Assembly: GCA_036493475.1 (NCBI GenBank)
Contig: DASXPS010000025.1
Span: 1 to 60,528 of the forward strand
DNA from: Sporichthyaceae bacterium
GTDB taxonomy: Bacteria > Actinomycetota > Actinomycetes > Sporichthyales > Sporichthyaceae
Length of the DNA: 60,528 bases
Direction of reading: 5' to 3'
The notes below the pieces were generated by a model. The model made no database searches and was not told where the DNA came from. It was given only the letters and a program-made list of their open reading frames with translations. The translations under genes and the position numbers were made by a program. Numbering within the stretch: the stretch's first letter is position 1; each line of letters starts with the position of its first letter. Shown here piece after piece: positions 1 to 7,770 of this stretch.

Positions 1-174
1 CTCGGTGAGCAGATCCAACCCGAGGAACTGCAACTGGGCGAGCGCGAGGTGTTGGCGGCGGAGCAGCTCCACCACGTCGTGCTCGGGCAACTGCCACAGG
101 TTCTCGAAGGTCTTGCGGACCTCGCACAGCGCGGACTCCAACTCCGCGAATGCCTGCACCGGCCCGGTGTCCAT
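1..174 (-). CDS. DUF222/HNH-type endonuclease family protein, N-terminal part (cut by window edge)
   Basis: Reading leftwards from an ATG at 174, 58 codons stay open to the window edge. The product begins MDTGPVQAFAELESALCEV and continues as Leu/Arg/Gln-rich helices (LLRRQHLALAQLQFLGLDLL). This helical start resembles the N-terminal DUF222 region of the actinobacterial 13E12/HNH endonuclease family, but the HNH part would lie outside the window, so the family call is tentative. The gene is divergent from the deacetylase gene that follows. Seen: open frame and codon bias. Inferred: family. Confidence 0.5.
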   Translation of the reverse strand, partial: MDTGPVQAFAELESALCEVRKTFENLWQLPEHDVVELLRRQHLALAQLQFLGLDLLTE

Positions 175-556
175 GAGACGAACCTACGCGGCACCACCGA
201 CAGTTCCGGACCTGAATTCTCATCCCCACAAGGAATCTGACAAAGGGTCAGTCAAAGATGATCACCGGCCGCCCCGACGTCGCGCTCCCGCCCCCACCGA
301 CCCGTCTCGACTTCGCGCACCCGCCCCCACCAGCCCGCACCGACCCCCGTGGCGCACCCGCCCCCACCTCCAGGCCGCCCTAACCCGCCACCAACCCGGG
401 CGTAGAACCCCCCATCCTCCAGGCCGCACTAACCCGCCACCAACCCAGCCACAGAACCCCCACCCACCGGCCACATTCCGATAACGTCCAAACGATCTTG
501 ACCAGTACCCCGCGATGTTCTGACCACACCCGGCGCTGGCGTTAACCGCTTGGGAG
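175..556. other. 382-bp divergent intergenic region, C-rich, no gene seen
   Basis: This lies between the divergent endonuclease-like gene and the deacetylase gene. It is extremely C-rich on the + strand, and its open frames translate as Pro/Arg low-complexity without a ribosome binding site, so I call no gene. It holds a 49-bp imperfect tandem duplication (listed separately). The promoters of both flanking genes should be here, but no clear -35/-10 pair stood out. Confidence 0.6.
367..464. repeat. Imperfect 49-bp tandem duplication
   Basis: The unit starting CCTCCAGGCCGC at 367 recurs at 416 with a period of 49 bases. Both copies continue with TAACCCGCCACCAACCC after one substitution and then diverge in the last third. 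It lies in non-coding C-rich DNA. It is probably a recent slippage or duplication product; no function is evident. Confidence 0.7.
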
Positions 557-1495
557 GTGACACGCAACCGCCTCCGGGCATTGGATTTGATCATGGACGT
601 CCGGCGCGCATTCGGCCTCCTGGGCCTCACCGGCCTCGTCGGCGCGATGCCGCTGTTCCTCTGCTCTGCACCCATCCGCCCCCCCGCCCACGCCCGGCCG
701 AACGCGATCGCCCTGACCTCCGTCGCCCGGGCGCTCTACACAACACCCGACCTCCGCGCCCTACCCGACGTCACCGCCGACGTCCCCGTCGTCCAAGCCC
801 AACCGCACCCCGACTGCCTGGTCCTGCGCTGCGTCGCCCTCACCTTCGACGACGGCCCCGGCCCCTACACCACGCGCCTGCTTGGCCTGCTCGCCGCGGC
901 CAACGTACGCGCCACGTTCTTCCTCATCGGCGAATCCGCCCGGGACTTCCCCGACCAGGTACGCGCCGAGCAGGCGCAGGGCGAAGAGGTGGGCGACCAC
1001 AGCTGGTCGCACCCTCAGCTCACCCACCTCGACGACCCGCAGGTCGCCGACCAGTTCAACCGCACCGCCGACGAGATCGCGTCCCTGGACGGACAGCGCC
1101 CGACCCTGATCCGCCCGCCGTACGGCGCAGTGGACGCCCGGGTGAACTCCGTGCTCGGCGACCAGGGTGCACCGGAAATCCTCTGGTCCGTGGACACCCT
1201 GGACTGGCTGCACCGCAACCCGGACTCGGTCTACGAGCGCGCCATGCACGACGTGCGGCCCGGCTCGATCATCCTCATGCACGACATCCACCCGACCACC
1301 GTCGACGCCGTGCCGCGCCTCATCGACGCACTGAAAAGTCAGGGGTACACCCTTGTGACGGTCAGTCAGCTATTCGGCGGCACCCTGGAGCCCGGTAAGC
1401 TCTACTTCGGCCGCGAAAAAGAATGGACTGAGCACAACCAGCCCGAGCAGACGCCATCGCCGGACCCGTCCATCGCCGCGGCACTGACTGAGTAG
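557..1495 (+). CDS. Secreted/anchored polysaccharide deacetylase (NodB domain)
   Basis: A carbohydrate esterase 4 enzyme, likely removing N-acetyl groups from cell-wall or extracellular glycan. Residues about 13-45 form a signal peptide or membrane anchor. The NodB fold follows: metal and catalytic Asp pair in LTFDDGPGPYTTR (D98, D99), the metal-binding HSWSH (H148, H152), RPPYGA, and the late ILMHDIHPTT motif carrying the catalytic His. All expected motifs are present, so it should be active. The start is uncertain: GTG at 557 sits directly on a GGAGGTGA sequence, while ATG at 593 gives a normal signal peptide but has no good ribosome binding site. Substrate unknown. Confidence 0.88.
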   Translation: MTRNRLRALDLIMDVRRAFGLLGLTGLVGAMPLFLCSAPIRPPAHARPNAIALTSVARALYTTPDLRALPDVTADVPVVQAQPHPDCLVLRCVALTFDDGPGPYTTRLLGLLAAANVRATFFLIGESARDFPDQVRAEQAQGEEVGDHSWSHPQLTHLDDPQVADQFNRTADEIASLDGQRPTLIRPPYGAVDARVNSVLGDQGAPEILWSVDTLDWLHRNPDSVYERAMHDVRPGSIILMHDIHPTTVDAVPRLIDALKSQGYTLVTVSQLFGGTLEPGKLYFGREKEWTEHNQPEQTPSPDPSIAAALTE

Positions 1496-1496
1496 C

Positions 1497-1709
1497 TCAC
1501 CCCACATTGCGGCCCGCGCCGCCGTCTCCGGGAACTCCTGAATACGCCGGGCGATCCCCGCGAGCGCCGCCCGGTCCTGTTCCTCGCGCACCGCGATGGA
1601 GAACTCGATATCGGTCACCACGTCCCACCGCGTGGATGTGCAACGGTGTCTGCGGCGTGCGCAGACCCGGGTCCACCTTGCCCAGCGGCAGCAGCGTTTC
1701 GAGGTGCAT
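1497..1709 (-). pseudogene. Possible decayed N-terminus of an LLM-class F420-dependent oxidoreductase
   Basis: From an ATG at 1709 the minus strand reads MHLETLLPLGKVDPGLRTPQ, which resembles the LLPLGKVDPGLR opening of one F420-dependent luciferase-like monooxygenase subgroup. After about 29 codons the sensible reading shifts frame near 1622 and continues DIEFSIAVREEQDRAALAGI for another 40 residues before running antisense into the deacetylase gene. It lies just downstream of an intact LLM gene on the same strand. I read it as a frameshifted remnant. A small unrelated gene starting GTG at 1621 is the alternative. Confidence 0.35.
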
Positions 1710-1721
1710 CCCGCCAGACTG

Positions 1722-2543
1722 TCAGGCCAGCTCGAGCGCCTCGGCCAGTGCCCGATGCCCGGCGGACAGCTCGTCGCCGAGCACCTGAATGCTCACGTGG
1801 TTCGCGCCCGCCTCGGTGTGCGCGCGTAGACCGGCGGCGACGGTCTTTGCGTCGCCGTGCAGGGCGAGGGCGTCGACCAGTCGATCCGAGCCGCCGTTGG
1901 CCAGATCGTCCTCGGTGAAGCCAATACGCAGCAGACTGCGCCGGTAGTTCACCAGTTGCAGGTAGAACTGGACGGTGGGTCGGGCCAGCGCGCGCGCTCG
2001 CTCCGGGTCGGTGTCCAGCACGACCTTGTGCTCGGGGGCGAGCAGCACGTTCGGGCCCACAATCTCCCGTGCCTCGGCGGTGTGCCGCGGCGTGGTCAGG
2101 TAGGGGTGGGCGCCCGCGGTGCGCTGGGCGGCCAACTTCAGCACCTTCGGCCCGAGCGCGGCCAGGCACATCCGGTCGGCCGGTACACCCTCGGCCGCGC
2201 AGCGCTCGAGGTACTCCACGGTGGTCTGGTACGGGTCGCGGAACTGCGAGGTCTTCTCGGGGTGCCCGATGCCTACGCCGAGCAGAAACCGGCCCGGGTG
2301 CTTGGCCTCCAGGCGGTGATACGACGCGGACGCGTCCTCGGCCGGCACGGCCCAGATGTTCACGATGCCGGTGGCCACCTTGATCCGCTCGGTGGCGTCG
2401 AGGATGTCCTCGACCTCGGTCAGCTTCGCCGCGGGTGATGCGCCCACCCAGATCGAGCCGAAGCCCAGTTGTTCCGCCTCGACCGCGACGTCCGGGGTCG
2501 CCTTCGCCGTGGACTGCCAGATGCCATAGCTGCCGAGATCCAT
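1722..2543 (-). CDS. LLM-class F420-dependent oxidoreductase
   Basis: A 273-residue TIM-barrel enzyme of the luciferase-like monooxygenase family that probably uses coenzyme F420. Family features are the N-terminal barrel strand with EAEQLGFGSIWVG, the region KVATGIVNIWA, HPGRFLLGVGIGHPE near residue 90, and a C-terminal stretch matching the F420 subgroup. A good ribosome binding site (AAGGAGAG) precedes the ATG. It lies last in a minus-strand run after the cholesterol-oxidase-like and lipoprotein genes. Substrate is not predictable; related actinobacterial enzymes act on hydrophobic ketones or alcohols. Confidence 0.85.
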   Translation of the reverse strand: MDLGSYGIWQSTAKATPDVAVEAEQLGFGSIWVGASPAAKLTEVEDILDATERIKVATGIVNIWAVPAEDASASYHRLEAKHPGRFLLGVGIGHPEKTSQFRDPYQTTVEYLERCAAEGVPADRMCLAALGPKVLKLAAQRTAGAHPYLTTPRHTAEAREIVGPNVLLAPEHKVVLDTDPERARALARPTVQFYLQLVNYRRSLLRIGFTEDDLANGGSDRLVDALALHGDAKTVAAGLRAHTEAGANHVSIQVLGDELSAGHRALAEALELA

Positions 2544-2617
2544 GCCGCTCTCCTTTAGTTGCCGCTCCTACCCAACCAGCGGCAACACAAGGGGCTCAAC
2601 TCGGATTCCGCACACGG

Positions 2618-3046
2618 TCAGGACTTCGGGCAGCCGCCGGTCTTGCCGTGCCCGCCGATCGAGCCGGTGTCGTAGTTCGCCCAGGCCCCGTTGTCGTTCT
2701 GTACGCACATGCTCCATTGCTTGGTCTTGGGGTCGAACTTGTACGAGGCCAGGGAGTCCGACGGGTCCATGTACAGCCCGCCCTGCGTCATGGACTTGGC
2801 CAGCCCGGCGAGGTCGGTGGGGTAGCCGTGCGCGGCGAAGTACCCCCCCAGCCTGGGCGCGACCTGGTTCACGTCGGCCATGGCGATGGCCTCGGCTGCC
2901 TCCGGCGACAGCGTGGCGGTCGCACCGGGCGCGGCGCCGGTGGTGCCCGACGGCTTCCCCGAGTCAGTGTTGGACTTCCCACCACCGCAACCGGCCAGCA
3001 GTGCGGTGGTGGTGGTGAGAACGAGAACGAGCGCGGAAGGCTTCAC
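2618..3046 (-). CDS. Lipoprotein with pilin-like C-terminal domain
   Basis: A 142-residue lipoprotein. The signal peptide ends in the lipobox LLAGC (C20), followed by a Gly/Ser/Thr linker and a small domain from about residue 50. YFAAHGYPTDLAGLAK followed by paired Cys (MCVQ and GGCP) resembles the globular part of type IV/type II pseudopilins, where the same YPTDL signature and C-terminal disulfide occur. No prepilin peptidase motif is visible, so it is not a standard pilin. It starts with GTG and lies 27 bases after the GMC oxidoreductase gene, probably in one operon. Function unknown. Confidence 0.75.
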   Translation of the reverse strand: MKPSALVLVLTTTTALLAGCGGGKSNTDSGKPSGTTGAAPGATATLSPEAAEAIAMADVNQVAPRLGGYFAAHGYPTDLAGLAKSMTQGGLYMDPSDSLASYKFDPKTKQWSMCVQNDNGAWANYDTGSIGGHGKTGGCPKS

Positions 3047-3073
3047 CGGACCATCGTCACCGATTTGCCGCGC

Positions 3074-4645
3074 TCAGATGACCGAATCGACGTCGTGTCG
3101 CACCAGGTTGTCCAGCGCACGCTCGGCGACCGCGGCGATGGTCATCGACGGATTGCACGCCGCGGTGGTGCCGGGCATCAGCGCGCCGTCGAGCACATAC
3201 AGCCCGCGTTGGCCGTGCACCCGCCCGTCGAGGTCACACACGGGGCCCAGGCATGCCCCGCCCAGCGGGTGCCAGGTGGTGGTGTCCAGCGTGGTGGTGT
3301 TCAGCAGCAGCGACGTGGCTCCGGCGATGCGGGTCAGCCGTTCGTGGATGCGCCGGGCGACTGCGGCATCCGACCCGGCCGGGAAGTCCAGCAGGGCCTC
3401 GTCCTTGCCGCTGTCGTAGCGGAAGGTGCCGCGTCCGGCGCTCACCCCGTAGCCGACGAGCATGGTGGTGCGGTCATTGCCGGGCACCGGCGGCACCGAG
3501 GCCTGGATGACCGTGGTGGCGTTGGCCGGTTCCGCCCACTCCTTGCTGGAGTAGATGACCGGGCCGCCCTGCGGCGCACCGAACGACTCGGTCAGGTCGG
3601 TCCAGGTGTAAATCTGGTCGCCGTTGGAGCCCCAGCCCGCGCCGACGCCGTCCGGTAGGTCGGTGATCTGCCCGCGCCCAGCCGCCTGCACCAGCAGCTT
3701 GGTGGTGTTCGCGCTGCCCGCGGCCAGTATCAGTGTGCGGGTGCTGATCAGCTTGGTCTCCTGCACCGTGCCGCTGGTGTCGATGCGTTCGACGTGCACG
3801 GTCCAGCCGTGGCGCTCGCGCGCGATATCGACCACGTGGTGCAGCGGAGCGACCTCGACCAACACGGTCGCCTCGGCCTGCTTCAGGTAGGTCACGTCGA
3901 CGGTGTGCTTGCCGCCGTTGTTCACCCCGAGCGCGCAGTCGCCGTTGGTGTAGGACGGCTTCATGTCCCCGTGCAGCTCGCGCAACGCATACGACCAGTC
4001 GATGGGCATCGGCACCTTCTCGACGCGGTATCCCGCCGCCCGCGCGTGGCTCGCAAACAGCCGGGCCGCGGCGTAGTTGTCGTTCTCGATCAGTGCATCG
4101 GGCGCGGTGGCCAGGCCGAGCATGCGCGCCACCCGCGGGTAGTAGACACGGTCCATGCACTCGTATTCGATGCCGGCCGGGAAGGTGGCGGCGAACAGTT
4201 CGGCCGTCGGTTGCAGGCTCATGCCCTGGTAGGCCAGCGACCCGCCGCCCACGCCGGCCGCGCACATGATCGCCATGCCGGAGCCCTGCACCCGCTCCAG
4301 TAGCCCGGTGTACCGGCGCGGCGAGGTCGGCAGGTCGAAGAACAGCCCGGAGTTCATCCAGGAAGCCCGTTCGTCCAGCGAAGCGATGCCGGGGAAGGTG
4401 TTGGCGTTCGGCCCGGTGGGCCAGCGCTTGCCCCGTTCCAGCACCAGCACCGGGACGCCTGCCTGCGCGAGGCGCAACGCGGTCACCCCGCCGCCGAAGC
4501 CGGACCCGACCACCACGACGCGTCGGGTGTCTCGACTGAGCGGAATGCGGCGGGTGGCGGCCGCGGCCCGCGGCGTGCGCAGCAAGGGGGTGACGGAGGC
4601 CGCTGCGGCCAGCGTCCCCGTCAGGAATGCCCGACGGCTGTACAT
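3074..4645 (-). CDS. Secreted GMC-family oxidoreductase, cholesterol-oxidase-like
   Basis: A 523-residue FAD enzyme resembling secreted actinobacterial cholesterol oxidases, which oxidise and isomerise 3-beta-hydroxysterols. A Tat-type signal (MYSRRAFLTG, then Ala-rich) precedes the FAD-binding GSGFGG at 47-52, the AGVGGGSLAYQGM segment, and the C-terminal HPLGGACLG (H459) and ACNPSMTIAA (N498), equivalent to the catalytic His and Asn of cholesterol oxidase. I chose the third in-frame ATG (4645) because it gives the Tat motif and has a G-rich ribosome binding site; the frame is open to 4690. A 15-bp palindrome lies 46 bases upstream. Sterol specificity is inferred from similarity. Confidence 0.85.
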   Translation of the reverse strand: MYSRRAFLTGTLAAAASVTPLLRTPRAAAATRRIPLSRDTRRVVVVGSGFGGGVTALRLAQAGVPVLVLERGKRWPTGPNANTFPGIASLDERASWMNSGLFFDLPTSPRRYTGLLERVQGSGMAIMCAAGVGGGSLAYQGMSLQPTAELFAATFPAGIEYECMDRVYYPRVARMLGLATAPDALIENDNYAAARLFASHARAAGYRVEKVPMPIDWSYALRELHGDMKPSYTNGDCALGVNNGGKHTVDVTYLKQAEATVLVEVAPLHHVVDIARERHGWTVHVERIDTSGTVQETKLISTRTLILAAGSANTTKLLVQAAGRGQITDLPDGVGAGWGSNGDQIYTWTDLTESFGAPQGGPVIYSSKEWAEPANATTVIQASVPPVPGNDRTTMLVGYGVSAGRGTFRYDSGKDEALLDFPAGSDAAVARRIHERLTRIAGATSLLLNTTTLDTTTWHPLGGACLGPVCDLDGRVHGQRGLYVLDGALMPGTTAACNPSMTIAAVAERALDNLVRHDVDSVI

Positions 4646-4690
4646 CGGCGGCCCCCGTTTCCCCATCCCCGACAGGGAGAAATGTCCCAA

Positions 4691-4705
4691 CTTACAGCGT
4701 AAGTG
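4691..4705. promoter_or_regulatory. 15-bp perfect inverted repeat upstream of the cholesterol-oxidase-like gene
   Basis: ACTTAC-AGC-GTAAGT is a perfect inverted repeat in the divergent region between the GMC oxidase gene and the protease gene. Its position is right for an operator of the minus-strand gene. The regulator is unknown. Confidence 0.45.
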
Positions 4706-4868
4706 TCAAGGCATGTGTCCGCTTTGGGAGGTATATACATTTCCTGTGCGCTACATATGAATCGGCATCCTTCGCTAGATTCAGGGACCATCGCTCTGCC
4801 TGTCGACGTTGTGATCAACATTGGCGCCGCTCCGACGCCCGCCGTCACAACTAAGGAGTGTGAATTCC

Positions 4869-5765
4869 ATGCCTTCGCACCGTCGTCCACGCGTCCGCAG
4901 GTCCCGCATCGCCGCCGTCACCACCGGTGCCGCACTGGCCCTGAGCACTGTCGCTGCAGTCGCTCCCTCGGCCTCGGCTGCGGACAACCCCGGCGGCCCA
5001 CTCGGCGCGCTGGTCGACCCGGGCGGAAAGTGGGCGCCGGCCGCCACGGCGACCGTCCACCCCGGCGTCGTCACGCTGACCAAGGACGCCCAGTGCACCG
5101 CCAACTTCATCTACACCGCCAACGGCCACACCTATCTGGGCCAGGCGGCGCACTGCTCCGGCACCGGCCAGTCCACCGATACCAACGGCTGCACCTCGAA
5201 GTCCCTCCCGCTGGGCACGCCGGTGAGCATCGTGGGTACCAACGTGGTCGGAAAGCTCGTGTACAACTCCTGGCTGACCATGCAACGTGACGGGGAGAAG
5301 GACCCGAACGTCTGCGCCTACAACGACCTGGCGTTGATCGAGATCCCGTCCGCCGCGGTGTCGCAGGTCAACCCGTCGATCCCGGTGTTCGGCGGTCCCA
5401 ACGGGCTGAACACCACCGGGACGAAGGCCGGGGACCCGGTGGAGTCCTACGGCAATTCCCCGCTGCGCCACGGGATTGCCGTGCTCTCACCGAAGACCGG
5501 CGCCAGCATCGGTGACGATGGTGACGGGTGGACCCACTCGGTGTACACGCTGACTCCGGGTATCCCGGGGGACTCCGGTTCGGCGTTCCTGGATGGTTCC
5601 GGGCGTGCGCTCGGTGACCTGTCGACGTTGTCCATCGCGCCGACCCCGTTGAGCAATCAGGTCAGCGACCTGGCCCATGAGCTGGCCTACGCCCGCGCGC
5701 ACTCCAACCTGAAGAACCTGCGGTTGGTGGCCGGCACCGAGAAGTTCACCGGCGCAATGCTGTAA
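4869..5765 (+). CDS. Secreted trypsin-like serine protease
   Basis: A 298-residue exported protein. The Arg-rich signal peptide ends after APSASA near residue 38. The chymotrypsin-fold triad is visible: H95 in GQAAHCSG, D153 in YNDLALIEI and S236 in PGDSGSAF, with Cys pairs around the active site. I chose ATG 4869 because AAGGAG sits 10 bases upstream; the frame is open from 4821. It lacks PDZ or other C-terminal domains, so it is probably a free extracellular protease. It converges on the 2OG-oxygenase gene, with a strong terminator between. Confidence 0.85.
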   Translation: MPSHRRPRVRRSRIAAVTTGAALALSTVAAVAPSASAADNPGGPLGALVDPGGKWAPAATATVHPGVVTLTKDAQCTANFIYTANGHTYLGQAAHCSGTGQSTDTNGCTSKSLPLGTPVSIVGTNVVGKLVYNSWLTMQRDGEKDPNVCAYNDLALIEIPSAAVSQVNPSIPVFGGPNGLNTTGTKAGDPVESYGNSPLRHGIAVLSPKTGASIGDDGDGWTHSVYTLTPGIPGDSGSAFLDGSGRALGDLSTLSIAPTPLSNQVSDLAHELAYARAHSNLKNLRLVAGTEKFTGAML

Positions 5766-5776
5766 GCGACGGCGGC

Positions 5777-5811
5777 GGCGGAGGTGCCTCGGGGCACCTC
5801 CGCCGTTTGCT
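5777..5811. terminator. Bidirectional intrinsic terminator
   Basis: A perfect 12-bp stem (GGCGGAGGTGCC with GGCACCTCCGCC) and a 4-base loop, followed by the T-rich GTTTGCTGTTT. It lies between two convergent genes and probably terminates both. Confidence 0.85.
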
Positions 5812-5814
5812 GTT

Positions 5815-6549
5815 TCAGGGCGCGTCGTGGAACAGGATGCCCAGCGCGACCCGCCGTCCGCTGCGCACCACCGACACCCCGTGCCGGACCGGAGACGCCG
5901 ACCAGCCGCGGGCCGAGCGCACCGGCCGATCCCGGGTGGTGAACACCAGGCCCCGGCCGCGGGGCAGCGCCAGCACCGTTGCCCGGGATTGGGCCCGCGG
6001 ACGCTGCTCAACGAGCACGAACTCGCCGCCGGTGTGGTCGACCTCCGGGGTGGTCAGGTTGATCACCACCTGCAGCGGGAACACCAGGTCCCCGTACAGG
6101 TCGCGGTGTAACGCGTTCCAGTCGCCGGGGCCGTACCGCAGGATCAGCGGCGTGGGCCGGGTCTGCCCGGCGGCGTGACACTGCGTCAGCCACTCGGTGA
6201 AGTCGTCCGGCCAGGGCGTCGGGCGGCCGAGCTTGGTGTACCAGTCGCGCGCGATCGGCAGCAGCCGCGGATACAGACTGCGGCGCAACTCCGCCACAGC
6301 CGCCGGCAGTGGATTCGCGAAGTAGCGGTACTCGCCCTCGCCGAATCGGTAGCGACGCATGTCGATGGTGGACCGGAAGGCGTCGTCGCAGTCGTAGCCA
6401 TCGATGAGGTGCTCGGCCTCGGTGGCGCCGAGCAACCCACCGGTCAACGCGCACCCGTGCTCGTCGAGCTCGGCGGCGATGGCGGACCAGTCGTTGTCCG
6501 CCACCCGCTCGGCGTATGCGGCGGCGCGATTCTTGGTGGCGGGGCTCAT
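5815..6549 (-). CDS. 2-oxoglutarate/Fe(II)-dependent oxygenase
   Basis: A 244-residue protein with the double-stranded beta-helix iron site: HRDLYGD (His-x-Asp), the strand FPLQVVINLT, HTGGEFVLVEQRPR, a distal His in RHGVSVV, and an Arg shortly after for 2-oxoglutarate binding. It follows the alkyltransferase gene on the same strand, so a role in nucleic-acid or protein dealkylation is attractive but unproven; it is not a recognisable AlkB. I chose ATG 6549 to leave a 34-base gap to the upstream gene. The frame stays open to 6630, which would overlap ogt. Confidence 0.8.
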   Translation of the reverse strand: MSPATKNRAAAYAERVADNDWSAIAAELDEHGCALTGGLLGATEAEHLIDGYDCDDAFRSTIDMRRYRFGEGEYRYFANPLPAAVAELRRSLYPRLLPIARDWYTKLGRPTPWPDDFTEWLTQCHAAGQTRPTPLILRYGPGDWNALHRDLYGDLVFPLQVVINLTTPEVDHTGGEFVLVEQRPRAQSRATVLALPRGRGLVFTTRDRPVRSARGWSASPVRHGVSVVRSGRRVALGILFHDAP

Positions 6550-6583
6550 TGGTGCACCATCCCGCCCGGGTGCTCCACGGGGC

Positions 6584-7195
6584 TCATGCGGCGGCCTCCA
6601 GATCAAGCAACTGCCGTTTGATCTGCGCACCGCCGAGGTACTCGCCCATGCCGCCGTCGGCCCGGATCACCCGATGGCACGGGAGAAGCAACGGCAGGGG
6701 GTTGGTGGCGCACGCGGTGCCGACCGCGCGCACGGCCCTCGGGTTGTCCACGCCGGACGCGACGCCGGCGTAGCTCGCGGTGTGCCCGTAGGAGATCAGC
6801 GGCAGGTACTCGAGCACCCGTCGCCGGAAGCCGGTGGCCAGCGCCAGATCCACGGGCACGTCGAAGCGTTTCCGCTTGCCGGCGAAGTACTCCTCGAGCT
6901 GGCGGGCGAGCGGATCGAGCCGACGCGGTGCGGTGAGAATCCGCGGGCTCAGCCTGGCGGCCAGGATGGTCAGCACGTCGTCCAGACCCTCTCGTTCATA
7001 GGCGACGCGGACGGCCCCGGCCGGCGTCGCTGCCAGCAGCAGGGTGCCGACGGGGGAGTCGACGGTGCGGTAGGCGATGTCCAACAGCCCGGCGTGCTCG
7101 GCAGCCTCCGACAGCCGCACCCGCAGCGTGTCGAGATCGGCCGCGGTCGGAGCCGGGACGTTCAGCAGGTCGATGTCGTGCTTCTTGGCGTTCAT
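6584..7195 (-). CDS. ogt: Methylated-DNA--protein-cysteine S-methyltransferase
   Basis: A 203-residue suicide DNA-repair protein that takes O6-alkyl groups from guanine onto its active-site Cys. It shows the family core LPCHRVIRADGGMGEYLGG (C173), a helix-turn-helix region FRRRVLEYLPLISYGHTASY and the N-terminal ribonuclease-like domain. It overlaps the sigma-factor gene by 4 bases (ATGA), indicating translational coupling. Its first four residues (MNAK) repeat those of the sigma factor. Confidence 0.93.
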   Translation of the reverse strand: MNAKKHDIDLLNVPAPTAADLDTLRVRLSEAAEHAGLLDIAYRTVDSPVGTLLLAATPAGAVRVAYEREGLDDVLTILAARLSPRILTAPRRLDPLARQLEEYFAGKRKRFDVPVDLALATGFRRRVLEYLPLISYGHTASYAGVASGVDNPRAVRAVGTACATNPLPLLLPCHRVIRADGGMGEYLGGAQIKRQLLDLEAAA

Positions 7196-7659
7196 CTCAA
7201 TCCCTCTGTCTTGCGCAGGTTGGCGATGCCGTCGGCCGCGGCGCGGCGCGCAGCGGCTGCGGTGCCGCCGACGATCTCGGCCACCTCGCCGTAGGGCAGG
7301 CCGATCAGGTAGTGGTAGACGACGCAGAACCGTTGTTTGTCCGGTAGGGCGGCCAAGGCGTTGTGCAGGTCCAGGTCGCGGGTGACCGTGTCGGCCGGAA
7401 CAGCAGGCAGGTCAGGCACGGGTGTGGCCTGCCGCGCCGCCCGGCGCAGCAGGTCGACGACCTTGCGGTGGGCGATGGTCACCAACCAGGCCTCGACGTT
7501 CGCGTCGGCCGGCAACTTCGGGTAGGCCTCCAGCGCGGCCAGGAACGTGTCCGCCCAGGCGTCGTCGGCGTCGGCGGGACGCAACGCGGCTCGACACACC
7601 CGCAGGATCGTGGGGCCGTGCGTGGTGACCACGGCATCGAAGGGCTGTTTGGCGTTCAC
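7192..7659 (-). CDS. RNA polymerase sigma factor, ECF-like (sigma-70 family)
   Basis: A 155-residue protein with region 2 around residues 15-70 (WADTFLAALEAYPKLP then AWLVTIAHRKVVDLLRR) and region 4 in the last 55 residues (ALAALPDKQRFCVVYHYLI, LPYGEVAEIVGGT). Two-domain size fits ECF sigma factors. No anti-sigma gene adjoins it. The next genes are ogt (4-base overlap) and a 2OG oxygenase, so it may be the first gene of an alkylation-damage operon, possibly autoregulated. Specificity cannot be read from sequence. Confidence 0.85.
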   Translation of the reverse strand: MNAKQPFDAVVTTHGPTILRVCRAALRPADADDAWADTFLAALEAYPKLPADANVEAWLVTIAHRKVVDLLRRAARQATPVPDLPAVPADTVTRDLDLHNALAALPDKQRFCVVYHYLIGLPYGEVAEIVGGTAAAARRAAADGIANLRKTEGLR

Positions 7660-7770
7660 CTGAGGTAGACGCTACGGGAGCGGCATACGTGAGGTGCGGT
7701 CCTCAGAGCGCTTGCAGGAGCTCGCGCAGGGGTGGCAGCCGATGCGCCCCACGCCGGATGGTGTCAGGGC

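Noticed and set aside
5-484. A 159-residue plus-strand frame at the left edge
   Set aside because: The Pro/Arg/Thr-rich C-terminus is translation of C-rich tandem repeats, there is no ribosome binding site, and the first 174 bases code on the other strand.
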